From Kitasatospora aureofaciens (GTDB taxonomy: Bacteria; Actinomycetota; Actinomycetes; Streptomycetales; Streptomycetaceae): a stretch of DNA of 64,000 nucleotides. The notes below the pieces were generated by a model, which did no database searches, was not told where the DNA came from, and worked only from the letters and a program-made list of their open reading frames with translations. Positions 57,838 to 64,000 of this stretch are shown piece by piece; the stretch's first letter is position 1, and each line of letters opens with the position of its first letter. The DNA lies in assembly GCA_000720845.1 (NCBI GenBank), contig JODU01000004.1, positions 186,001 through 250,000 of the forward strand, in the 5' to 3' direction. A program made the position numbers and the translations under genes.

Positions 57838-59418
57838 ATGACGCAACTCACGCGGCGCTCTGGCGGCACGCCCCAGCATGCGCTACGAGTCGTCGGGGCT
57901 ATCCGGCTGAGCCGGTACCACGACGCCACCACCTCTCCAGAAGTGCAAGAGGAGATGATCACCCTTGCGGCGAACCGCATCGGTGGAGCGCTGGTCGGTT
58001 GGGCGAAGGACATCGACGTCTCTGCCCTGAAAACGTCCCCCTGGGAGCGGGAAGAGCTTTCCTACTGGCTCGAACGCCCCGACGAGTGGGATGTCCTCAT
58101 CTGGCAACGTATGGACCGCGCCGTACGAAGCATGGCAGATATGGCAAACCTGGGACGGTTCGCCAAGCAGCACGGTAAGCGACTCGTGTTTGCGTCGGGG
58201 CCAGGCGGCGACATGCTAGAGCTGGATTTCGGCTCCGCCATGTCAGAGCTGATCATGCTCATCCTGGCCTTCGCCGCCCAGCTCGAAGGTCAGACGATCG
58301 TCGAACGCAACCAGGGTGCCGCCGCACGGCTGCAATCTCTGGGGCGGTGGGCCGGCGGTCCGGTGCCTTACGGCTTCGCGCCAGAGAGGAAGACGTTCCC
58401 TGACGGCAACGAAGGCTGGTGGCTGGGGGAGCACAAGGAGACGGCCGACATCCGCCGGGCCGCTATCGCGCGGGCCATCGCTGGGAAGTCGTTCAGCGAG
58501 ATCACGGACTGGTTGAACTCGTCGGGTGCCGTGACCCCGACGAACCACAGGGCGCGACTTGCCGAGCGTGACGAGGACCCCGCAAGCCTGTGGATGTCGA
58601 CGACTGTGCGGTCAATGCTGATGTCGGCGCTGAACCGCGGGCACCTCGTCACGCGTGAGGGGGCAACGGTCCGCAACGCTGACGGCAGTCCCGTCCTCCA
58701 GGGCGTCGCGCTGATCAATGACGACACGTGGTACCAACTCCAAGAGGCACTGAAGAAGCGTGCCGTCGAAGCCCTTCAGGCCCCTCGTCGTCGCGACGCA
58801 CATGAGTTGCTGGGCATCCTGTCGTGTCACTGGTGCTCCGCCAACATGCATACCGCCTCCCGCACGGAGCACGACGGGACGCAGACGGCACAGTTCCGCT
58901 GCAACAGCGCCCACCACGGGAAGGACGCGCCAAAGCCCACCATCACCCGTGCGACCACGGTTGCGTGGGTCCACGCGGAGTTCGTCCGCCGCTTCGGTTT
59001 CATGCGACGGACACAGATCGTCCGCACCCCCGGCGTCGACCACCGGCCGGAGATTGCAGAGCTGGAGGCGAACCTTGAAGAGTTGGGCGGCCGGCTGCCG
59101 ACGATGCGTGGTGCCGCCGCTGACGTCATCGCGGGACAGATGAACGGCATTGCTGGACGTCTGGAGACGCTGAGGGAAGCCCCCTTCGAGCCGCCCAGGG
59201 TTCAGGAAGTACAGCTAGATACGACGTGGGGCGACGCCTTCAATGAGGCGAACGACGAGGAACGCCGTCAGATCATGCTCGACATGCACATCCGCGTCAC
59301 GGTCGGACCGCCCACGGGGTGGCGTCGACCCGTCGAGGAGCGGCTGACGATGGAGATCGACCGTCCGGACCCGGAGGCTGACGCGCTGGAGGAAGCGCTA
59401 CATCAGGCGTCGCTGTAG
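57838..59418 (+). CDS. int: Large serine recombinase (phage-type integrase)
   Basis: 526 residues. The N-terminal resolvase domain has the catalytic serine S25 in VVGAIRLSRYHDATTSPE, followed by the catalytic arginine region LIWQRMDRAVRSMADM. Then come the recombinase domain (GRWAGGPVPYGFAPE), a zinc-ribbon (CHWC ... FRC) near 325-350, and a C-terminal coiled-coil segment (EIAELEANLEELGGRLP). The organisation resembles Bxb1-type integrases. GC is lower and codon use less biased than in the core genes. No Shine-Dalgarno is seen before the ATG, because the start lies almost in the attachment site. No excisionase (RDF) is identified. Confidence 0.95.
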   Translation: MTQLTRRSGGTPQHALRVVGAIRLSRYHDATTSPEVQEEMITLAANRIGGALVGWAKDIDVSALKTSPWEREELSYWLERPDEWDVLIWQRMDRAVRSMADMANLGRFAKQHGKRLVFASGPGGDMLELDFGSAMSELIMLILAFAAQLEGQTIVERNQGAAARLQSLGRWAGGPVPYGFAPERKTFPDGNEGWWLGEHKETADIRRAAIARAIAGKSFSEITDWLNSSGAVTPTNHRARLAERDEDPASLWMSTTVRSMLMSALNRGHLVTREGATVRNADGSPVLQGVALINDDTWYQLQEALKKRAVEALQAPRRRDAHELLGILSCHWCSANMHTASRTEHDGTQTAQFRCNSAHHGKDAPKPTITRATTVAWVHAEFVRRFGFMRRTQIVRTPGVDHRPEIAELEANLEELGGRLPTMRGAAADVIAGQMNGIAGRLETLREAPFEPPRVQEVQLDTTWGDAFNEANDEERRQIMLDMHIRVTVGPPTGWRRPVEERLTMEIDRPDPEADALEEALHQASL

Positions 59419-59428
59419 CCACGCAGAG

Positions 59429-59458
59429 AGAGCCCCTACCGACGTCGGTAGGGGCTCT
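59429..59458. terminator. Bidirectional terminator between integrase and HTH gene
   Basis: A perfect 30-bp palindrome (15 bp per arm, centre GACGTC) between two convergent genes, 10 bp after the integrase stop. Confidence 0.85.
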
Positions 59459-59461
59459 TCG

Positions 59462-59728
59462 CTACTCCCCGGCACGCTTCCCGGTCGTCCGCCCCTGCGC
59501 GATCTGTTGCGCACGTGCCCGGCTGACGCCCAGCACCGCCCCCACGTCGGCGTGGCTCATCCCCCCGTCGCGCATCTCTCCGACGGCTTGCTGACGGATG
59601 TCCCGGAGCCACTGTTGGAGCTGGGGGACGGCTTGCAGCGCTACGCCGGCTGCCTTGGCACGCTCCACGGGATCTCCGGGTGCGGAGAGGTGTTGGAGGC
59701 CCTCAAAGGGGCTAGGAGGCGTCGTCAT
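59462..59728 (-). CDS. Small HTH DNA-binding protein of the element
   Basis: 88 residues. Helical N-terminal half (PVERAKAAGVALQAVPQLQQWLRDIRQQAVGEMRDG) followed by a helix-turn-helix (MSHADVGAVLGVSRARAQQIAQG) near 57-79. I chose the ATG at 59728; longer in-frame starts cross the divergent promoter. It is divergent from the gene at 59857 with an inverted-repeat operator between, so a repressor controlling the element is the likely role. It is too short for a classical CI-type repressor with a cleavage domain. Confidence 0.75.
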   Translation of the reverse strand: MTTPPSPFEGLQHLSAPGDPVERAKAAGVALQAVPQLQQWLRDIRQQAVGEMRDGGMSHADVGAVLGVSRARAQQIAQGRTTGKRAGE

Positions 59729-59737
59729 GACTCCAGT

Positions 59738-59778
59738 GTAAGGGGAGGGTTGACACATGCAAGGGGTCCCCTTACATT
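59738..59778 (+). promoter_or_regulatory. Divergent promoter/operator of the element
   Basis: A -35 TTGACA at 59750-59755 and -10 TACATT at 59773-59778 (17-bp spacer) drive the gene at 59857. The inverted repeat GTAAGGGGA (59738-59746) / TCCCCTTAC (59767-59775) straddles the -35 and overlaps the -10, and a near-palindrome AAGGGGTCCCCTT (59761-59773) lies within the spacer. Binding there should repress. Confidence 0.7.
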
Positions 59779-59794
59779 CGAACCATCGCCGCAA

Positions 59795-59837
59795 GCGAAA
59801 GCCCCGCCGGTCCGGGAAGACAGTGACGGGGCTTCGC
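59795..59837 (+). promoter_or_regulatory. Leader hairpin upstream of the 59857 gene
   Basis: GCGAAAGCCCCG (59795-59806) pairs with CGGGGCTTCGC (59827-59837) apart from one bulged A, ending 19 bp before the ATG and before a CAGGAG ribosome site. No T run follows, so it is a leader structure rather than a classic terminator. Confidence 0.55.
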
Positions 59838-59856
59838 GTGAACTACAGGAGTCAGC

Positions 59857-60255
59857 ATGTCACAGCCCACCGTTCTGGTCGTTGGCAACACCACCTCCAC
59901 CGTCGCCCTGGAAGACCTCGAAGCCTTCGCCCACGACTGCGCCATGCTCCTCCAGGTCCCCGCCCGTATCGCCGTCGGCCGTGACTACGACGTCAACGAG
60001 TACGCCGGGGTGGTGCTCGCCGACACCTGGACCCACTCCCTCGACTCCGTCGTCCTCGGCGTGGAGGCGCAGGAGGCGGACATGTTCTGCATCGACGTCG
60101 ACACGCTGCGCACCTACGAGCCGTCGCTGGTGTGCCACCACTGCTACGAGGACGGAGAGGCGTCGCCGATGCTCGTCGGGGACACGTGGACCGTGCCGGT
60201 GTGCCCCTCCTGTGTCGACGTCCACGCCCGCCGGGGCCTCCCCGTCGGCGCCTGA
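59857..60255 (+). CDS. Small protein with zinc-type cysteine motifs
   Basis: 132-residue acidic protein, function unknown. It starts TVLVVGNTTSTVALEDLEAFAHD; the C-terminal third has two cysteine pairs, CHHC (about 96-99) and CPSC (about 121-124), spaced as in a zinc ribbon. The upstream promoter with operator makes it the first gene of the rightward transcript. It might be an early regulator of the element. Confidence 0.65.
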   Translation: MSQPTVLVVGNTTSTVALEDLEAFAHDCAMLLQVPARIAVGRDYDVNEYAGVVLADTWTHSLDSVVLGVEAQEADMFCIDVDTLRTYEPSLVCHHCYEDGEASPMLVGDTWTVPVCPSCVDVHARRGLPVGA

Positions 60256-60272
60256 CGATCTTCACTCTGCGT

Positions 60273-60314
60273 AACGAGCACCCCGCCCCGGATACTTCGG
60301 GAGCGGGGTTCGTT
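60273..60314 (+). terminator. Hairpin after the 59857 gene
   Basis: AACGA...CCCCGC (60273-60286) pairs with GCGGGGTTCGTT (60303-60314), with a small internal loop, 18 bp after the stop. Its CCCCGC/GCGGGG core resembles the leader hairpin at 59795. Confidence 0.55.
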
Positions 60315-60909
60315 GCGTTCGTCGGAGCCGGCTCGACGGCATCCGAAGGGGCTTGTTTCGGTCATCTTGGCTTGTTCGCGTCAGTGCTCTCTCTCCTCGT
60401 CGACAAACCTCCGCCAAAATGCCTACCCGCACACACCGTCTGACCAGGATGAACATCTGTCTAGACAGGCTACGACCCTATTCTCAACTTTGGTCAACGT
60501 GTAGGGAGTAAAGGGAAAATGCCGTTTAGTTTGCATGTTTGACACCGAGTTTGACCACGGGAGGCGGATACCCCTCTCTGACGGAGGGCGGTGGAGGCGG
60601 AGGCGCCCACGAAGGCCCCTGTGTGCCCATCTGAGAGCCTCTTAGGCTCTTCGGGTCCCCCAGGTCCACCCGACCCCCATTCGCCCCTGAGCGCCTCCAG
60701 TGGCCGCTATGGCGTTTCGGGCCTCCAGGGCTCCTGTCGCGGGGTCGAACTGGCCGTTATCACACACAGTCACCAAAGCCGGGTCCCCGCCCCTCCTCGA
60801 TGTCGCCCCCCCACCTTCGTCGGCCTCCTGGGCAAACATCTGCCGCTCCACGCCCCATAACTCCTGTAGAGCCGCACTCGCGGCCGTCGACGACTACCAA
60901 GGGGCAACC
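60315..60909. other. 595-bp gap with a low-GC regulatory-looking segment
   Basis: No gene is supported. The first half (about 60400-60560) is AT-richer than anything else in the window. It holds a perfect 12-bp palindrome CTGTCTAGACAG (60457-60468), an operator-like GTAAAGGGA (60508-60516), and three GTTTG(A/C) repeats at about 60529-60556. The second half has a small hairpin (AGAGCC/GGCTCT, 60634-60650). Promoter, origin or attachment functions are possible but unproven. Confidence 0.4.
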
Positions 60910-61587
60910 GTGGAGAACGACTTTGGCGCACCAACCCCGCGACGCACCTTCCGCGCTCAGGACGTGGACGACTCCGCATACCTGGCGCTGGAGCTGGAGG
61001 AGCACGGCGCGGAGGTGTCCCGCGGGCGGGTGTACTGGCAGGGATTGAGCGGGCACGACCCGTACGACGACCTGACTCCGGAGGAGTTCGGAGAGCGCCA
61101 GTGGCAGGACTACCACGACCGCATGTACGACGAAGCTCCTGACGTCACCCTCCCGCAGCACCGCCAGCCGTCGCCCGACGAGGCAGCGTATTGGGAGCGC
61201 GCCCTCCGCGACGAGGACGACGACCTGACGTCCCCGCAGCGTCGCCGGCCGTCGGGACGAGCCGTCGACGTTGAGCCGCCTGGGGAGGCTCCCGTCACCG
61301 TGCGCGTTGATCCGGCCATTGCTGAGGCATTTCGAGCCAAGCAGGAGGGGGCGACGGAGGTTGCGTCGTGGGAGGCCGACGGAGGCAAGGTCACCGTTGT
61401 TGGCGCGCTGAAGTTCTGGCGAGGCCCCTGCGCGCAGTGCTCTACGGAGTTCGAACAGACCCGCCCCGGGGATCAGAAGCGACGATGGAAGAAGACGTGC
61501 AGCGAAGTGTGCGCAGCAGCGTGGAAGCGTGACCGTGCTCGCGAGAGGAAGCAGCGGCAGCGTGAGCGCGGGGAGGACGCCGCCTGA
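60910..61587 (+). CDS. Hypothetical element protein with zinc-type cysteines and basic tail
   Basis: 225 residues, function unknown. An acidic N-terminal region (DDSAYLALELEEHGAEVSRG) precedes two loose repeats of (D)xTLPQHRQPS / LTSPQRRRPS, with a CAQCSTEF ... CSEVCAAAWKRDRARERKQR zinc-finger-like C-terminus ending in basic helices. The GTG at 60910 follows AAGGGG; the frame stays open upstream to an ATG at 60700, so a longer form cannot be excluded. Confidence 0.6.
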   Translation: MENDFGAPTPRRTFRAQDVDDSAYLALELEEHGAEVSRGRVYWQGLSGHDPYDDLTPEEFGERQWQDYHDRMYDEAPDVTLPQHRQPSPDEAAYWERALRDEDDDLTSPQRRRPSGRAVDVEPPGEAPVTVRVDPAIAEAFRAKQEGATEVASWEADGGKVTVVGALKFWRGPCAQCSTEFEQTRPGDQKRRWKKTCSEVCAAAWKRDRARERKQRQRERGEDAA

Positions 61588-61591
61588 GGTC

Positions 61592-61616
61592 ACCCTTTAC
61601 AAGGGGAAGGGGAGGG
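61592..61616. promoter_or_regulatory. AAGGGG motif cluster after the 60910 gene
   Basis: CCCTTTACAAGGGGAAGGGG, with opposed CCCTT/AAGGG half-sites and a direct repeat of AAGGGG, resembles the operator at 59738-59775. A second site for the same regulator is possible. The 267-bp gap 61588-61854 otherwise holds only a hairpin. Confidence 0.4.
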
Positions 61617-61732
61617 GTTGTCCCTTCCTCTCCCCGCTCTCGTCGCGGAGCCTCCGGTCCCCAGAGTGCCCACCGTTGAAGGCTTCTCCGCGATGGCGTG
61701 ACTGCCGCCCTCTCCTCCGGTAGTCACGCCCG

Positions 61733-61805
61733 AAGGCCCACCACCGCGCGTTGAGCCGGCTCTCCAGATTCCTCCGGGGCCGTGCTCCGCGCAGTGGTGG
61801 GCCTT
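61733..61805 (+). terminator. Long-stem hairpin upstream of the 61855 gene
   Basis: 18-bp stem (61733-61750 with 61788-61805, one mismatch) around a 37-base loop, followed by TCTT. It could end the upstream transcript or act as a leader structure; it lies just before an alternative ATG at 61810. Confidence 0.6.
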
Positions 61806-61854
61806 TCTTATGACCAATCTGGAGCAATGGAGCGACGACACAGACGGAGACCCG

Positions 61855-62145
61855 ATGCGCATTGCCGACGTGCTTACACCCGTCAAGCGGCCGTGCCAGA
61901 CGTGCGGCGACGTTTTCCCCGTGACGCTGGACCACTGGCCTAGCAATCCCGCAGGGCGTGACGGCATTCGGCCGCACTGCCTTGACTGCTACAACGCGAA
62001 TCGCCGTGAGGCGTATTCGATTGACCCTGAACCCATACGCCGACGTAACCGAGAGCGGTACGCGGCGCGTGCACCGCACTTCCGAACGGCCTTGACCCCA
62101 TGCGGGCAGGGCCGTTCGGCGTTTTCCGATACGGAGGAAGAATGA
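61855..62145 (+). CDS. Small zinc-finger protein of phage HNH/endonuclease VII-like type
   Basis: 96 residues. CQTCGD near residue 13, FPVTLDHWPSNPAGRDGIRPHCLDCYNANRREAY with a second CxxC, then a basic helix (RRRNRERYAAR). This layout is frequent in small actinophage proteins annotated as zinc-finger or endonuclease VII-like, but a complete nuclease active site is not evident. ATG at 61855 has GGAGA at good spacing; ATG at 61810 would add 15 residues but has no clear site. It overlaps the next gene by ATGA. Confidence 0.6.
   Translation: MRIADVLTPVKRPCQTCGDVFPVTLDHWPSNPAGRDGIRPHCLDCYNANRREAYSIDPEPIRRRNRERYAARAPHFRTALTPCGQGRSAFSDTEEE
62082..62125 (+). terminator. Intrinsic terminator inside the end of the 61855 gene
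   Basis: A perfect 10-bp stem (62082-62091 with 62110-62119) and 18-base loop followed by CGTTTT: the most classical Rho-independent shape in the window. It lies 17 bp before the start of the next gene, so it may limit expression of the downstream run. Confidence 0.65.
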
Positions 62146-63089
62146 GTAACAGAGAGTTGGACGCCGCACTCGCGACGGTCCCGGAGATCGCTCGTACGCG
62201 GCAGCTCCACGAGGACGCGAAGAAGCGTCTGCGCGACCACCCCGCGGGCGACGTGCCCGACGTCGCGCGGAACAACGTCATCGACGACGCCGTGCGCACC
62301 TTCCAGGCTGACGGCTCCTGGCCGGCGGACCTGGGCAAGCGCGCGGCGAAGGCGTACACATCCGCACTGGAGTGGGAGGCGGAGCGCCTGGCCCGCATGC
62401 GCGCTAAGGACTCCACGGAGCTGCTCGCCTACGACACCCGTCAGAGCCTCTCCGCTGATGCCCTGGAGCACCTGGGGACGAGGCTGGACGACATCCTGAG
62501 CGAGGCCAGGAAGGCCGCGGAGACGCTGGGCGACGTCCGGTCCGCGGACGCTGCCGTCAAGGCCGGAAGCGCCGTTGTAGCGGCGTGGAGCAAGGTTCAG
62601 AGCCTCACCGAAGACCTGGCGAACGTGCGCCAGGCGCAGTGGACGCTACTGGACCCCGCGGCCCGTCCGCGCTCCATGCCCGGAGACGGCGACACGGACG
62701 AGCGGCGTCAGCTCCGCGAGTGGAAGCGACAGGGATACGGCGAAGTCCGCGGACACCTTGACGACGTCCCCGCCCTCGTCCAGGACGCCACCCGCTCCGG
62801 GCACTACTCGGAGACAGTTCTCCTGTGGCTGGCGAGCGTCGACACGGCCTATGTGCCGGCGTCCTTCGAAGACCTGCGGGACGACGCGGGAATTGGGGAC
62901 CTCGTCGACGTCTCTGCGGGTGCTGACGGCCCCCTCGTCAACTACTCCCCGAGCGTGACGCCGATCCGCCAGCCCCGTCCGGCGCAGATCTACACGCACT
63001 CCAGCACGCCGCACCTGGACGCCTCGCAGCCGACGCCGCCGAAGCCGAAGGCCAACGCCACGGTGCCGGACCGAGAAATCTTCAACTAG
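62142..63089 (+). CDS. Hypothetical phage-like protein, mostly helical
   Basis: 315 residues, no recognised family. The first two thirds are helical and charged (REL..ALATVPEIARTRQLHEDAKKRL; DALEHLGTRLDDILSEARKAAETLGD), followed by a tail rich in Pro, Ser and Thr (SVTPIRQPRPAQIYTHSSTPHL). It begins a tight run of four genes on the + strand. ATG with GGAGG; overlaps the preceding stop. The place before a scaffold-like gene suggests a virion-related role, but this is only inferred. Confidence 0.6.
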   Translation: MSNRELDAALATVPEIARTRQLHEDAKKRLRDHPAGDVPDVARNNVIDDAVRTFQADGSWPADLGKRAAKAYTSALEWEAERLARMRAKDSTELLAYDTRQSLSADALEHLGTRLDDILSEARKAAETLGDVRSADAAVKAGSAVVAAWSKVQSLTEDLANVRQAQWTLLDPAARPRSMPGDGDTDERRQLREWKRQGYGEVRGHLDDVPALVQDATRSGHYSETVLLWLASVDTAYVPASFEDLRDDAGIGDLVDVSAGADGPLVNYSPSVTPIRQPRPAQIYTHSSTPHLDASQPTPPKPKANATVPDREIFN

Positions 63090-63098
63090 GAGCAACCC

Positions 63099-63452
63099 AT
63101 GCCCGAACTCACCCCTGAGCAGCAGCTCACCGAAGCACGTACCGAACTCGCCCGCCTCCGTGCGGGCCTGGCTGTCGGCCTCACCCCCGAACAGTCCGCA
63201 CGCCTCCAGGGCGCGACGGACGAGGAGCTGACGGCCGACGCGCAGTCGTTCGCCACGGAACTGGGGCTCGCCGGCCCTCAGACGCCCGCGCCCCGTTCTG
63301 GCGGCTCCCGTGGGAGCGACGTCGGTGGAGGCGGGGGCGTCGCTGGAGGCGCTGAGCGCTTCCGCGCCAAGCACCCGCAGCGCGTGACACCCGAGGCGCA
63401 GCAGCGCCGGACCAACCCGTTCGTCGAGAACGCTTACGAGATGGAGCGCTGA
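63099..63452 (+). CDS. Scaffolding-like small phage protein
   Basis: 117 residues. The segment TEARTELARLRAGLAVGLTPEQSARLQGATDEELTADAQSFATELGL resembles the common actinophage scaffold motif (helix, then LPxExAxRLxGxTxEELxxDAxxL), followed by a Gly-rich linker and RTNPFVENAYEMER. A scaffolding or head-maturation role is likely but not certain. AGGAG at eight bases before the ATG. Confidence 0.6.
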   Translation: MPELTPEQQLTEARTELARLRAGLAVGLTPEQSARLQGATDEELTADAQSFATELGLAGPQTPAPRSGGSRGSDVGGGGGVAGGAERFRAKHPQRVTPEAQQRRTNPFVENAYEMER

Positions 63453-63700
63453 TGCTCACCACCCACGCTTACGGCGAGTTCCTCGCCGAGATCCGCACTC
63501 AGGCGATAGAGCTGAACGGCGAGACGGTGACTGTTCACCTCGTCGGCGGGCAGACGCTGACGGGCACGCTGACGTTCGTAGAGCGTCCGCTTGCGCACCC
63601 GTCAGGGTCCTTCGAGTCGCCCAAGGTGCTGACGGTCACCGTGGAGACAAAGGATCACTTCGTGCGCCTGGACCACGTGTCGAGCATCGGCCAGGGCTAG
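63452..63700 (+). CDS. Hypothetical small phage-like protein
   Basis: 82 residues, unknown. Beta-rich pattern (GETVTVHLVGGQTLTGTLTF, KVLTVTVETKDHFVRLDHVSSI) suggests a small beta-barrel of SH3/Sm-like kind. Its ATG overlaps the previous stop (TGATG), so it is coupled. Confidence 0.55.
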   Translation: MLTTHAYGEFLAEIRTQAIELNGETVTVHLVGGQTLTGTLTFVERPLAHPSGSFESPKVLTVTVETKDHFVRLDHVSSIGQG

Positions 63701-63708
63701 GGCTGAGG

Positions 63709-63966
63709 ATGACAGAGCGAGCAAGCCGTCTCGTCGACGCCATACAGCGCGTCGTGAACCGCAGCATCGAGCAACAGGCAAGCCGTTGGGTCCTGGCCTC
63801 AGTCACCGCTACCCACATTGACGGCACGGTGGACATCAGCACGCCGCGCGGGCCGGTGCTGACCGTGCGACGGCTGAAGTCCTATGCGTCCCCTGCCGTG
63901 GGCGATGTGGTGAAGGTGGACATCAACAGTGCGGGTAACTGGGTTGTCGTCGGGGCTCTGGCCTAG
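63709..63966 (+). CDS. Hypothetical small phage-like protein with OB-like pattern
   Basis: 85 residues. An N-terminal helix (SRLVDAIQRVVNRSIEQQ) is followed by a beta-rich segment (RWVLASVTATHIDGTVDI ... RRLKSYASPAVGDVVKVDINSAGNWVVVGALA) like the OB-fold found in phage tail and baseplate gpV-type proteins. ATG 8 bp after the previous stop. The last 34 bases of the window carry no further gene. Confidence 0.55.
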   Translation: MTERASRLVDAIQRVVNRSIEQQASRWVLASVTATHIDGTVDISTPRGPVLTVRRLKSYASPAVGDVVKVDINSAGNWVVVGALA

Positions 63967-64000
63967 CCCCGCCTCGACGTCCACCAGCGACGCAGGTACG

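Noticed and set aside
57780..57840. Integration into a tRNA gene.
   Set aside because: No tRNA sequence is present at the junction; the flanking sequence is the DUF5995 coding region and the integrase is of the serine type.
54484..59418. A single open frame running from davA through to the integrase stop, looking like a huge fusion protein.
   Set aside because: It is an accidental stop-free frame in GC-rich DNA; its first part is out of frame with davA and davB, both clearly real, and the integrase has its own start and full N-terminal catalytic motif at 57838.
60450..60470. GAACATCTGTCTAGAC considered as a LexA/SOS box of the element.
   Set aside because: It lacks the GTTC half of the GAAC-N4-GTTC consensus; the palindrome is CTGTCTAGACAG instead.
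60760..61593. A 277-residue minus-strand frame overlapping the 60910 gene.
   Set aside because: Leu/Arg/Val-rich without domain signs or a good ribosome site; the plus-strand frame has acidic/basic patterning, cysteine pairs and a ribosome site.

Overview
The window is chromosomal DNA of a Streptomyces, or a very close relative. It is GC-rich with strong third-position G/C bias and many GTG starts. The gene order relA, hisS, rpsD, alaS, aro genes, efp, nusB, bldD, pyr operon, sIHF, gmk, rpoZ, coaBC, metK, priA, fmt, rsmB, rpe matches the conserved core arm known from S. coelicolor. BldD and the actinobacterial integration host factor support the genus-level call.

Layout. 1-10.8 kb: 3' end of relA, a DUF349 protein, a membrane-anchored cyclophilin, a metallo-hydrolase, hisS, a VKOR-like membrane protein, rarA, rpsD and a STAND ATPase. 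10.9-21 kb: two small envelope-type proteins, alaS, ruvX, mltG and the shikimate genes aroE, aroC, aroK and aroB. 21-24.4 kb: a proline-rich P-loop kinase-like protein, an M24 peptidase homologue, efp and nusB. 24.6-35.4 kb: bldD with its own operator, then the complete de novo UMP operon pyrR-pyrB-pyrC-(PH-like)-carA-carB-pyrD-pyrF, with a PyrR-type RNA site at the pyrR start. 35.6-49.4 kb: sIHF, gmk, rpoZ, coaBC, metK, priA, a small HTH protein, fmt, rsmB, rpe, a SorC-type regulator, a barstar-like protein and a GuaB1-type enzyme.

49.5-57.3 kb is a more adaptive segment. It holds an amino acid permease, an AsnC/Lrp regulator, an MFS transporter, and a pair that looks like 5-aminovaleramidase plus lysine 2-monooxygenase (the DavA/DavB aminovalerate route of lysine catabolism), then an F420-type oxidoreductase. 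The permease and davA upstream regions share three GCAA(C/G) motifs at nearly identical spacing, which suggests a lysine regulon under the local AsnC protein.

At about 57.82 kb the core stops abruptly. A DUF5995 gene is cut, and a large serine integrase begins within a few bases of the break. From there to the window end is a lower-GC integrated element: integrase, convergent small HTH protein with an inverted-repeat operator, small zinc-motif proteins, and a tightly packed run of four phage-like genes, one resembling a scaffolding protein. Its other end, and the rest of the DUF5995 gene, lie beyond 64 kb. Hairpins recur in the leaders and gaps of this element. It could be a prophage, a satellite or a remnant; the window does not contain enough of it to decide.
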